Part shown: piece after piece, positions 20,336 through 29,953 of the stretch
How positions within the stretch are numbered: position 1 is the stretch's first letter
Layout of the letters: each line of letters starts with the position of its first letter
Source of the DNA: Pseudogymnoascus destructans
Taxonomy: Eukaryota; Ascomycota; Leotiomycetes; Thelebolales; Thelebolaceae
Assembly: GCF_001641265.1 (NCBI RefSeq)
Contig: NW_020167565.1
Span: forward strand, 1-64,000
Length of the DNA: 64,000 nucleotides
Direction: 5' to 3'
The notes under the pieces: model-generated
The model's database searches: none
What the model saw: the letters and a program-made list of their open reading frames with translations, nothing else
What the model was told of the DNA's origin: nothing
Made by a program: the position numbers and the translations under genes

Positions 20336-23300
20336 GACATGATTGCGCGTGGGGAGGACTGGCGCAGGAAGGCCTGGCGGAGCGGCACGACATAGACCAG
20401 GTAGTTCAGCAGGAGGTCTCCGATGGTGGCCGGCAGGAAGCGGATGTTGTCCTTGAACTTGCCCGTCTGCTGCTGGCCCTTGTGGTAGGTCGTGTGCAGC
20501 ATCACGAGCCCATGCTTGAGGTAGACGCTGCGCCTCCGCTGCGTGTTGTGCCAGGTGAGGGACAACAGCTCGCTCTCGCGCAGCGGCTGGCCCGAGGCCA
20601 TGTGGATGAGGACGAGGAGCCGCTTGAGGAACTCGTCAGCGACGGCCTCGTACTGGTCGATGGCCTTCTGTCGCCACACGACTCTCGCATCAGCCGCTCC
20701 ATCCTCATCAGTGGTGTCGAGGAGTGATGCTCGGAGTGACTGCGACTCCTGTATAACGTTGCGCAGTGAGCCCGCGAACGGCTTCAGCAGTGCCACGTTC
20801 TCCCGGTGCTCGCCAAAGTACCAGCCGAAGTTGTCGGCATCGAGGTTGTCCTTAAGCGCCCAAGCGTGCATCCGTGGCAGGCCTGTTGCGCCAAACATGA
20901 GCTCATCGTGCAGCAGCTGCTGCGCCTGCCTGAACTCTGACAGCAGCAGCTGCTGCACCTCGTCCATGTTCAGGTCGACGTCCCTGTAGGTGAGGATCTG
21001 CTCGTCCTCGTCCCAATGTGCCTGGTGCGAGCCCACGCCCTCCTTCGACACTGCGAACAGCAGCAGGCGCCAGCCCAGTATCTCGCCCATGGGCGTCTCC
21101 GTGTCTGGCCACAGGTACTGCTCGCAGATGCTGTTGATGTGCTCGAGCGTGCTGCCGGCGCCCGACCTCTCGAGGTATGCGGCCGTGCTGAAGACGAGCA
21201 GCTGCACGGCCCAGATCAGGCCAGACAGGCAGCTGTTGAAGTTGCCCGGCTCCTTCCACGAGTTGGTGCGCGGCTTGACGCTGAGCATCGCGCAGAAGCT
21301 GAGGAGAGGCGAGCTGAAGCGGTCGCCGCCGAACTCGTGGCAGACGAGGGCCATGCAGAGGGACCGGAGGGCGTCGTTCAGGGCTGGGCGGTCTCCGTCA
21401 GCGGTGCACTGCAGGGCTGCCTCCCAAGCCGCTGTCTGCTCGTCCGTCAGCCGGATCCAGTCCTCGGGGCACCTGCCCTGGTCCGCACTCCCGTCTCCCG
21501 TTGCAGCAGGCGTAGGTGGCGTGAAGTGGCTGCCGCAGTATGCCACGCGGTAGCAGTACGTCATGAACTGCTTCCAGTACCCAAAGTTCGTGCGCAGTGT
21601 GGAGGGCTCCTTCTTGGGGTCGAAGCCACGTGCCCTGCCTGCCCTGTAGCTGGCTGACGCCGATGATGATGATGCAGGCGCTTCGCGGAAGCGGCTCAGT
21701 GCGAGCTGCCTTGGCCATGTCAGCATGCAGTCCGGCCCGTCAAAGCACCAGCCGTGTGCCTCGGCAAGGATCTTGTCCATGACCTCGAGCATCAGCAACA
21801 GCTCGGGCTCTCCCTCATCTGCGCTCTTTGGCAGTGTGTAGGAGGCATGCATCTCGTCCTTCTGCAGGCCCCGCACGTGGTTTGCGATGCCCGTCCGCCC
21901 CAGCCATGGGACCACGGCCGAGCGGTGGCTGTCGAAGCCGTGCACCCTGCTGGCCTCCGTCTTGATGTCCTCTGCGACCATGTTTGTAATGGTGGGTGCA
22001 CCAGATATGAGAATCTAGCCACCCAAGGAAGGGATGAATTTACTAAGACAACACACTGTCTTAGGAAACAGAGCCAAAGGGTTGTAGCTTAGACTATTCC
22101 ACAACGCAGCAATCAGGTGTATGATGTGGTGAAGTGGTTTAGACAAGTTGCAACAAATGTTGAGTCTGAGAACTCAGGGGTAAGTCAGAGGTTAGCACCT
22201 CACTGACTTTTCAAAAACAGAGAATAACAAGATCAATGCTTGGAAGCTTGGAAAAGACGTAGAAGTATGTGCTAGTCGATTTACTGTATTGCCTGCTTGC
22301 CCTTTCTTAAGGAAAGGGCAATCTTATTTATGCCAAAGGAGTGTAGTTCTCTCATTTTCCATGACTTTCCATGACTAACCAGGCTTGGTAAATGTATTAG
22401 AAATCAAGTGCGACCCACAACTAGCTTGCTAATCATGTAGTGAACGTAAGAGAATCCCATAGAACCATCTCTTGGGTTCCTAGCCTATAGGAAGTGAAAA
22501 GGAGGTCCAAGGTCAGAGTACCTATAGACAAATTATGTCATAACTTAACCAATCTTGTGGGTAACTAAGGAGCGATGACGTGTAATGAATCATAGAGGGT
22601 TGTAGAAGCTTCTAGAGCTATCGTTCATGTTCCTAGGCCTCTAGTTGGTAGAGATATGCCATGTGGTAGTATTGACCCACCCCCTTAAGGAGGAGATTTT
22701 CTTAATAACTTGTTCAATGAGTGTTCAAATGATATGCCGTGATGTATGTAGCATAAACAGATGTAGTAGAAGAGTTTGCAGCAATCGTTGAGTAGTATTG
22801 CTTCTGTTGTTGGTGTGATAAGCCAAGATATGTATGGTGACTTGTAGGTTTGAGGAGGAGATTTCTAAGTTTGCTCTTGAGTTTGATAGCAAACTGAGTG
22901 CAACGAATGTCAGTATGACAATGTTCGCATCCTCCTCGGCCAGCTCGAAGAAGTCCTGCTCCTGCGGCTCGAGGGCAATGGCAGCAGTAGCTGCGTCCCC
23001 TTCCGCCCTGCCGTCGTCTGTAACCGCGAAGTACCGGACGTGCTGGGTCTCAGCGAAGAAGGTCTGGACAGTGCACCTTCGCCACGACCTGCCCTCGGCC
23101 TGCCTGGCCGGCTTCTGCCCGTGCTCCTTGGACACGTGCGCCCTGATAGCTGGCTCCGACCGCGTAAGGCTCAGGCTCTGGCCGTCGACATCGCAGATGG
23201 CGCACACGAATGCCGCGTGGCACCGCAGTCATGGAATGGGTGTGCAGGGCTGATGCGGCAGCTCGACCTCGCTCGGCAGCCGGAGGTCATATGTCGCGAA

Positions 23301-23465
23301 GAGGTCGAGCTGCGCTCGCAACTGAGAACCCTTCAGTAGGTGTGGTGGCTGCCTGAGGTGCCTCTCCTGGCTAGCGCGCGTGGGCGGGAGGCCGGTCTGG
23401 CACTTGGCGCAGAGCAGCACGCCATGCGCCCGGAGGTAAGGGAACCTGGCAGTAGCTGCCATCAC
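20336..23465 (-). pseudogene. TLH1 pseudogene (helicase domain lost, LTR-interrupted)
   Basis: This is homologous to TLH1 from its start codon (23465, MMAATARF) to just after the recombinase-like box I. It has three defects. A TGA replaces a Gly codon at about 23233. A 936-bp solo LTR splits the frame at 21985-22920. The gene ends at 20336, at the position equivalent to 5447 in TLH1, so recombinase box II and all helicase motifs are missing. Apart from these, the remaining frame is open and close to TLH1, which points to a recent duplication followed by damage. The break at 20336 abuts the 5' side of TLH2. Confidence 0.9.
21985..22920 (+). mobile_element. Solo LTR (family A) inside the TLH1 pseudogene
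   Basis: A 936-bp element begins TGTAATGGTGGG and ends GTCAGTATGACA, so it has TG..CA termini. It is flanked by a perfect 5-bp target duplication, ATGTT at 21980-21984 and 22921-22925. No coding capacity was found. It is nearly identical to 32816-33751, with a handful of differences by eye. The size, ends and 5-bp duplication fit a solo LTR from a retrotransposon whose internal part is absent from this window. Confidence 0.9.
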
Positions 23466-23683
23466 GTACGTCCGATGCTGGGACTTTGGCTGGGTAACAG
23501 AATTACTCTACTAAAGAAATACAGAGGTTCGCGCGCGCGCTTGGGGACTGGAAAGGGGGGGGGGGTTTCCCCAATTTGCGAAGGAATATTTGCGAAGGAA
23601 TGGCCCATGCGCGCCTGCGTGACAGGGATCATTTGCGTGGGGATTCCCAATTTGCGCCAGAGATACGGCCAGTTCTTGAGGTA
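23466..23683 (-). other. Duplicated TLH1 5' flank
   Basis: This matches 7630-7835 upstream of intact TLH1, except for a poly-G/C tract near 23557-23570 and a unique insert near 23490-23560. It ends abruptly at the truncated pogo copy. Confidence 0.6.
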
Positions 23684-23920
23684 GGGCAAGCCGTGGTCGG
23701 AAGCCAAGGGAAGAAACCCGTGCCCGTCGCTGTGGCAAGTGTGGTGAGACTGGGCACAATGCGCGCACGTGTCAGATTGTAATAGACACCTCTGAGGAAG
23801 AGGACTCCGAGTAGTTTCAATTGATTTCTAATGTTGTGGTAGATTTATCGCAATGTTTGTCGCGAGGGTAGATAATTTTGGCGCTTTCGCTTGTTTGGCG
23901 CTTTCGCTATACATGTACGT
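23684..23920 (+). mobile_element. Truncated pogo transposon, 3' end only
   Basis: Bases 23684-23920 are an inverted copy of about 24092-24330 of the intact pogo element: the last 40 or so transposase codons including the CCHC knuckle and stop, then the 46-bp terminal inverted repeat ending ACGT at 23920. The element's 5' part is missing and joined directly to TLH1 flank sequence. The intact end abuts TA and the nad4L fragment. Confidence 0.9.
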
Positions 23921-24091
23921 TAGCTATACTTCCTCTTAATCTGTAAAAAGCTACTAGTATACCCAAACCTATCGCAGATTCTGCATCCGCTATTGCTATT
24001 ATATATATAGCATAAGTTTGGCCTAATATATCATCAAAGCTAAGTGAACTTACCAATATTAAAAATGTAATAGATAGAAGCATTATCTCTA
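23921..24091 (-). pseudogene. nad4L: NUMT: nad4L fragment (3' portion)
   Basis: The minus strand encodes an open stretch beginning EIMLLSITFLILVSS and containing DDILGQTYAIYIIAIA and ESAIGLGILVAFYRLRGS. I recognise this as NADH dehydrogenase subunit 4L, normally encoded by fungal mitochondrial DNA. One conserved Gly appears as Asp. The 5' continuation (RKNIILMLISI) is found at 25943-25985 on the far side of the intact pogo element. Removing that element and one TA restores contiguous codons. Nuclear copies of mitochondrial genes are not expected to work. Confidence 0.9.
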
Positions 24092-25942
24092 ACGTACATG
24101 TATAGCGAAAGCGCCAAACAAGCGAAAGCGCCAAAATTATCTACCCTCACGACAAACATTGCGATAAATCTACCACAACATTAGAAATCAATTGAAACTA
24201 CTCGGAGTCCTCTTCCTCAGAGGTGTCTATTACAATCTGACACGTGCGCGCATTGTGCCCAGTCTCACCACACTTGCCACAGCGACGGGCACGGGTTTCT
24301 TCCCTTGGCTTCCGACCACGGCTTGCCCTTATTTCCTGCTCTACCTGCTGCACAACATCCCTCTCATCCTGTAGCTCTTGCGCCCCTTGTTGATTAAGTG
24401 ATCCTCCTTGCTGTAGTCGTGTTTTCCTAGCTCTCCGGCACTTGCTTAGTACTCCATTTGCCTGTCGTAGGTTTTGGTTCTCTCCCTTTAGCAGTGCTAA
24501 TTGATGCATTATTTGCGATGCACCCTTTGTAAACTGGTCAACAGCTGCATAGATTGAGGTTGGAGAGCTATTTTGATGGCGTGAAATCCGAGTTTTAATA
24601 AATGTAGACTGTGACATAGCTTCAATTGGGTTGTTTGGTGTCTGAGAAACCCAAGGTTGAGCAGTACCTGGGCGGGAGCTTGGAGGCGTTGGTGTCCTTA
24701 ACTTAAGATCAAGTGTAGATATCACTCTCTCAGGGTCAAATGGAAGAAGCCCTGCCCCTCGGAACCCGCCTCGAATGTTACTTTCCGTCATTGTAGTGTT
24801 AAATGCAGCGTGGAAGGCAGGAAAGAAGTCATCCTTTGTAATATGAGAAATATGAGCCTGCATCATATCTTCAATTTGCCGACCATAGGCCTGCTTTAAC
24901 GGGCCGAAACAGCCAACATCAAGTGGCTGGAGTAGATGAGAAGAGTGAGCAGGCATACAAAGCGTAATAATGTTGTGTTCCTTGCAGTACTCCTCAAACT
25001 CATCTGAGTGGTGGCTCTCATGACCATCAAGGACTAACAAGCGATAACCACCAACACTCCGGGCCTTTGTATGCTTCTCAAAGTGCTGAATCCAATCCAT
25101 GCCTCTCTCGTTTGTAGTCCAGCCATTTTCAGTAACAGAAATCACCCAATCTCCACTATTCTCATACCAAGATGTAAGGTGGTTTTTGCCTGCAACAATG
25201 ATAAATGGTGGTACTGCCCAACCTTGAGAACTAACGCCTTGGATTACTGTAACCCATTCCCGATTACCAGGCTGTACCTTCTTTGCTTTTGCCCGCCCGT
25301 CTGAGCTTGTTACAACCATAGCAGTTGAGATAACGCCCATCATAAACCCAGTCTCATCAAAGTTGTAGATATCTGCTTCATCGATACCATATTTCGCAAT
25401 TGTGTTACGCACAAGCTCAAACCAGCCATTAATAACTTCTGGATCTTCGCACTTAGCCCTCTGGTAGTCGTATTTGCGCTGAAAGCGTGTCTGGAGCTCT
25501 ACACGCCGCTTAACAAAGTTTGAAGCCCAACGCGACCCAACGCGTGACGAGTCGCGTGTTGCAAGTAGTCGACTTGCCATATCTTCAACAACAGACAGCC
25601 GAGGAGGAAACCCTTTGGCAGCTAGGTCGAGTATATACTGAACAAGGACGGACTCCTCTAGGTTAGTTAATTTCCGTGAGTTGGCTTGGATATCGCGTCG
25701 TGAAGGTACACCTTCTAGACGACGACCTAGCTTGCGGTGGTCCACAGAATAGATCCTAGCAGCAACTCGAAGGCGTAACTTTGGGTCACTTTGCATAGCC
25801 TGGATAGCTAGCACTAATTGGCTTTCATCGTTTTTATGGGGCATGTTTTGTTGTTGAGGAATTTAACATTTAGTTGGGGGGTTTGGTCACCGCATCATTT
25901 TGGCGCTTTCGCTTGTTTGGCGCTTTCGCTATACATGTACGT
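24092..25942 (-). mobile_element. Intact Fot1/pogo transposon
   Basis: A 1851-bp element with perfect 46-bp terminal inverted repeats at 24092-24137 and 25897-25942, starting ACGTACATG and containing two direct copies of GCGAAAGCGCCAAA. It is flanked by the TA target duplication (24090-24091 and 25943-25944) expected of Tc1/mariner-pogo elements. It carries one intact transposase gene. Perfect ends and an open gene suggest recent activity. It is inserted within a nad4L-derived sequence. Confidence 0.95.
24198..25844 (-). CDS. Pogo/Fot1 transposase with C-terminal zinc knuckle
   Basis: A 548-residue protein with no intron and no stops. The N-terminal 130 or so residues resemble the HTH/CENP-B DNA-binding domains of Fot1-type transposases. 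The DDE catalytic core has YNFDETGF, LLVLDGHESH and LLQPLDVGCFGPLK. A coiled, Gln-rich region follows, and the protein ends with a CCHC knuckle, CGKCGETGHNARTC, and an acidic tail. The transposase would cut at the terminal repeats and insert at TA. The C-terminal knuckle is an addition to the usual DDE_1 layout. Confidence 0.93.
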   Translation of the reverse strand: MPHKNDESQLVLAIQAMQSDPKLRLRVAARIYSVDHRKLGRRLEGVPSRRDIQANSRKLTNLEESVLVQYILDLAAKGFPPRLSVVEDMASRLLATRDSSRVGSRWASNFVKRRVELQTRFQRKYDYQRAKCEDPEVINGWFELVRNTIAKYGIDEADIYNFDETGFMMGVISTAMVVTSSDGRAKAKKVQPGNREWVTVIQGVSSQGWAVPPFIIVAGKNHLTSWYENSGDWVISVTENGWTTNERGMDWIQHFEKHTKARSVGGYRLLVLDGHESHHSDEFEEYCKEHNIITLCMPAHSSHLLQPLDVGCFGPLKQAYGRQIEDMMQAHISHITKDDFFPAFHAAFNTTMTESNIRGGFRGAGLLPFDPERVISTLDLKLRTPTPPSSRPGTAQPWVSQTPNNPIEAMSQSTFIKTRISRHQNSSPTSIYAAVDQFTKGASQIMHQLALLKGENQNLRQANGVLSKCRRARKTRLQQGGSLNQQGAQELQDERDVVQQVEQEIRASRGRKPREETRARRCGKCGETGHNARTCQIVIDTSEEEDSE

Positions 25943-25985
25943 TATAGAAATAAGCATTAATATTATATTTTTTCTACCAAAACCT
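25943..25985 (-). pseudogene. nad4L: NUMT: nad4L fragment (5' portion)
   Basis: Directly beyond the right terminal repeat of the intact pogo element, the minus strand reads RKNIILMLISI. This is the segment that precedes EIMLL in nad4L, in the same orientation and frame as 23921-24091. Mitochondrial similarity fades at about 25985. Confidence 0.85.
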
Positions 25986-26165
25986 AGTGCGTCGGAGTTC
26001 TGAGGCAAAACTGGCTCACGCCAAGCACCAATTGGGGGACCTGACAGTAACACTGGGAAAAGCCGTCAGTTTTAGGGCCAAAATGCCACTGTATCCCACG
26101 GTGCCCGTCCTCTTTTCTCCAACAGAGTCTACTCCCTAGAATGAGAGAGGAGAAGGCATCCTTAC
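25986..26165. other. Intergenic sequence, no feature seen
   Basis: Unique-looking sequence of mixed composition between the NUMT and a truncated LTR. No open frame or repeat was recognised. Confidence 0.4.
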
Positions 26166-26381
26166 AGTTGTAGAGATATGCTATGTGGTCATATCGGCCA
26201 GTAACTAAGGAGCAATGACGTGTAATGAATCATAGAGGGTTGTAGCAATTGTTGAGTAGTATTGCTCTTGTTGTTGGTGTGACAAGCCAAAATATGTATA
26301 GTGACTTGTAGGTTTGAGGAGATTTCTAAGTTTTCTTTTGAGTTTGATAGCAAACTGAGTGCAACGAATGTCAGTATGACA
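26166..26381 (+). mobile_element. 5'-truncated solo LTR (family A)
   Basis: This matches the last 215 bp or so of the LTR family at 21985, 32816, 45636 and 47070, ending GTCAGTATGACA at 26381. The left 700 bp are missing. A small deletion (GAGGAG reduced to GAG) separates it from the longer copies. Confidence 0.8.
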
Positions 26382-27270
26382 CTGTGGTGTTCTGGAATCG
26401 ACTTCAGGATATGGTTGTAGGGTTTTCAAATAAGGGAATTTGAATTTCAGTATCAAGGTTCAGGCTTAGAGAACAAAAGAAAGGATAGATTCAATCTTAT
26501 GTTACGATGGTCACGGAGGTCAAGAAGCCAGTCCGGAGAATAATAAGCTAGATTGAATCTAAAGAGAGAAGGAGAAGAAAAGGAAGGTGGTGAGGCTATT
26601 CCTCATTATATACAGTTGTGCGCTTAGCGGTTCCCATAGTTGCTAGCAGCTGTGAGCTGCAATTGTAACACCACCAGCTCGAGTAGCTTCAGCTAATATC
26701 ATAACACTAGGAAGACTTACTAGCTAAGACTGCTAAAAAGACAATGTTAGCTATATATAACTAAAGAAGAAGAAGGCACGTTGCTAGAAGGCTAGAAGTA
26801 AGCTGATTACTATAATGATTACTATAAGATCTTTACTAATTGAAAATAGCTGTTGCTCTCTATAAGATCTACTATTACTAGAAGTCTACTAAGCTTATAA
26901 TCCCCTAGGCACCATTCTAATACCTTGTCTAAGAGATTTGCTATGATGTGAAGTTTAGTAGCCCTAGAGAACTATGCTTTTAGACATCTGCACTTACAGC
27001 TCTTTAAGAAGCTGTAGAGATGATGCTGGTTTAAGAATTTAAGAGTAAGTGCTCCTACTATGTTATAGTGATAATTATAGTAACCATTTAGTAACCTAAT
27101 TGGCTGCTTAGGGGTTAGGGTTACCCCTACTGCTTCTCATCGCGTCACAACTCGTAAATTGTAGCTTTGAATTTGATTCTCTATCTGCCGATACAACGCT
27201 ACGTCGTCCGTCCCAAGTTGATCTGCCGCCGAGCCGCATACGCCATGTCATGCAGGGTCCATCCTTGCAA
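26382..27270. other. Degenerate AT-rich repeat remnants
   Basis: No gene. Bases 26388-26704 start TGTTCTGG and end ATAACA and could be a decayed LTR, but no partner was found. From 26705 to 27070 the sequence is AT-rich with many short CTAGAAG/ACTATAA words, including one TTACTATAATGATTACTATA copy near 26814. A short GGTTAGGGTTA near 27112-27123 resembles 1.5 telomere units. Confidence 0.4.
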
Positions 27271-27510
27271 CTACTCAAAGTTCCGGAGAAGCATAAACGC
27301 CTCGTCAAACGCGCGCTCTAGTCGCATGACAACCACAGGGCATTCCACATCTTCAACCTGTCTGCCCGCAGCCTCCGCCATCCCAATTCGCCATGCTGCT
27401 GCCACCGAGTGACGAATCAGGTCGCAACCACCGACCTCGCGCTCCCACACCTCATTGTCCCGAACTGGTCTCTCCAGCCTCTCGGCGTCATCCAATTCCC
27501 TCCCGGCCAT
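27271..27510 (-). CDS. Short hypothetical ORF, possibly a gene remnant
   Basis: A 79-residue frame starting MAGRELDDAERLE, rich in charged residues (Glu, Arg, Asp), with coding-like composition and a central DLIRHSVAAAWRIG stretch. Codons after the stop at 27271 still read protein-like (WTLHDMAYAARRQI), which suggests a premature stop in a longer gene. I do not recognise the family. It could equally be chance. Confidence 0.25.
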   Translation of the reverse strand: MAGRELDDAERLERPVRDNEVWEREVGGCDLIRHSVAAAWRIGMAEAAGRQVEDVECPVVVMRLERAFDEAFMLLRNFE

Positions 27511-27707
27511 CCCGACGCATCGGAGCGTGACTTAGACTGAGATTATAGATCGACATATGAACCCTTCCGCAAAGCCACCGTAGCGTAGCTATCAATAATC
27601 TCCACGCCTACAACGTACATTTAAACTATAGCGCAATGCGACATGGTATAGCTAGTAGGATAGAATTAAAATGTCCATCATTCATTATATTATATTAAAT
27701 CCTACAC

Positions 27708-29500
27708 TCATAGCACCAACTTAAACTGCGGATCACGATCATCGCCGGACCCGATAAATTCGTCATATAACCCCTTCGCCTTGTCGCGATTGACCTTTGC
27801 GCAGTACAGCACGTTGAGCAGGATCCTACAAACGTCAGCTCGTCACCAAACCCCTGACTCGAAAACTCACATCACCCACGCAAAGCACAACAATCCCAAA
27901 ATCACGGTATGGCCGATGAAGAACTCTGGCCCCTGAACCTTGGGATAGATGAACGCCGCGATAAATCCTCCGCAATTCGCAATGGCGAGCTGTGCGCCCG
28001 TGGTCGTCGCGCGCATGTAGTGGCCGGCAGAGTTGTTGCTGATCCATCCGAGGATACAGGGAACGCTGGCATATAGTCCAGTAGCCATCAGGAACGTCAT
28101 TCCATACTTGACCCTGTTCGAATCGACGTTGGCAATCACTGCATACCCGATGATGGCAAGAGGCAGAGACGCGAGCATGATCGGGCCACGGAGGCGGAGA
28201 TGGTCGGAGAGGAAGGCTATGCCAACTTGACGAGGTGAGAATAGCCACGGAAAGGGCGTGGGAACATACCTGTAATGACTGCTGCCACAGCGTACGGAAT
28301 TACGGACCAGAGCTGGGCTTCGTTAGGAGTATACCCCAATCCAACGATAATAGTCGGCAACTATCCACAATCAGCACACGGCCAGCTTCGACGAATGCGA
28401 CATACAAAGAGCCCAAATGAATACAAAGCGGCAAGAATCGCCAGATACGCCGTGGCGCTGAACCATAGCTGCGGGCTCATGAGTCCACGCACGACCTCCG
28501 ACCAGGCGAATTTCTCCGATTCCATGGAAATCTCCCTGTGAAAAGTTAGACAGTCCACCTAAGGTACAACACTACCTACCCATTCGCAAGTATCGTCTTC
28601 GGCTTGTCGTTGTAAAGCCTCAATCTGGCAAACTCCCTCTCTTCCTCGTTCAGAGCATCGTCGACGCTGTTTGGCAGAATGAGATATGCAAATCCCGCCA
28701 CAACGATAGTCTCTTTCGATTAGCAAAGTCCATCATACGGGAGACAAACGCACAAATAGTCCCTCGATGATAAAAATCCATCGCCAGCCTCCGCCATGCA
28801 ACCCCCCAGCAGTTCCCATCTCGTGGATGCCGCGTGCAAGAAGCCCTCCAAATGCACCAGATAGGGAGGCGCTGGTGTAGAACAGACCGATTCGAAGCGC
28901 CATCTCGCCGCGCGTGTACATTCCCGACAGATATAGAACCTGCTAGTGTTAGACAAGCACAACCAAAGATACTCGACTCACAATCCCAGGAAGCAATCCG
29001 CCCTCTGTCGCACCGAGAAAGGCACGGACGATCATCAAACTAGCGTAGTTCTGAACGAACCCAAGGCACATTGCGACGATTCCCCAGGCCGCTGTGAGAA
29101 GGGGAAGCCAGACCCTCGGCGAGACCTTCTTCAAGACCAGGTTACTCGGTATTTCACTAGCCAGTCAGAATCAGTCGCGGGACGATTCTACAACTTACCT
29201 AGCGATATAAAATGCATAGTATATGACTAGACATGTATCATACTGGTGATCGGAAATGTTGATGTCATTCTCCATCTTGTATACCTTTGCGTTTCCGACA
29301 TTGGTGCGGTCGAGGAAGGAGCAGAGGAAGAGAAGCGCCATGATTGGGATGATGCGGACGTCGAGCTTGAAGAGGATTCGGCGCGTCAGGGCCTTCTGCT
29401 TTGCGGGTGTCATTGTCGATACATAATCATTGTCCTGTTTGTCGTATGGTGGCAGGCATCCCTTGCCCAGCTCAGAGAGATAGGGAGGGGTAGAGGACAT
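27708..29500 (-). CDS. MFS transporter, anion:cation symporter (Dal5/Tna1-like)
   Basis: Eight exons (29500-29199, 29156-28982, 28939-28754, 28710-28580, 28535-28406, 28360-28270, 28225-27871, 27825-27708) join in frame to 495 residues. The first membrane segment carries RIIPIMALLFLCSFLDRTNVGNAK. EIPSNLVLKKVSPRVWLP and GALLA-type loops match the ACS family of fungal permeases for allantoate, nicotinate and other small organic anions. The substrate cannot be read from the sequence. It is a plasma-membrane protein with about 12 expected helices. It is divergent from a Zn2Cys6 regulator, a common pairing of transporter and pathway regulator, but the regulator is now broken. All splice sites and the frame are intact. 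Confidence 0.9.
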
Positions 29501-29953
29501 TATCAATCGTATTCAAGGGCGCAGGTTATCGGGGGAGAACGAGAGAAGAAGTGGGAGGAGAGGAGAATATAAGGTGTGTCAACCGCCGGCAGGTAAGACA
29601 GAGCTGACAAGGTTTACGACATACATACTTCAGTGTTTCAGGGTAGGATCGATGGTCGAGCCCAATCATTTCCCATCCCTCACCGACCTCGAATCCTTTA
29701 GTGGGGAAGAGTTTGGATGTCAGCCGTAGCACCGAAACGGGACGGCGACAAGAGACAGCGGCGCCAGTTCTGGCAGCCGCCTATACTCCGAACGCCAAGA
29801 CTAAAACATCACGGGGTAAAGATGGGGATTTACGGTCTAGCACTGGTACTAATCTTAGGGTCTCCGCAGCTTTAATTATATACGCAGCTGGCGGCTATTA
29901 ACAAGCAATACTCCTACCGGTCGTTGTCGCCGGCCACCGAAGGCGCGGTTGTG
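29501..29953. promoter_or_regulatory. Divergent intergenic region, transporter/regulator
   Basis: This 450-bp region separates the starts of the MFS gene and the Zn2Cys6 pseudogene and presumably held both promoters. I see no clear inverted CGG pair that would mark a Zn2Cys6 binding site. Confidence 0.35.

Noticed and set aside
26388..26704. Possible LTR with TGTT..AACA ends
   Set aside because: No second copy, target duplication or adjacent coding remnant supports it.
27108..27128. Interstitial telomere repeat GGGGTTAGGGTTACCCC
   Set aside because: Only about 1.5 units, too short to distinguish from chance.
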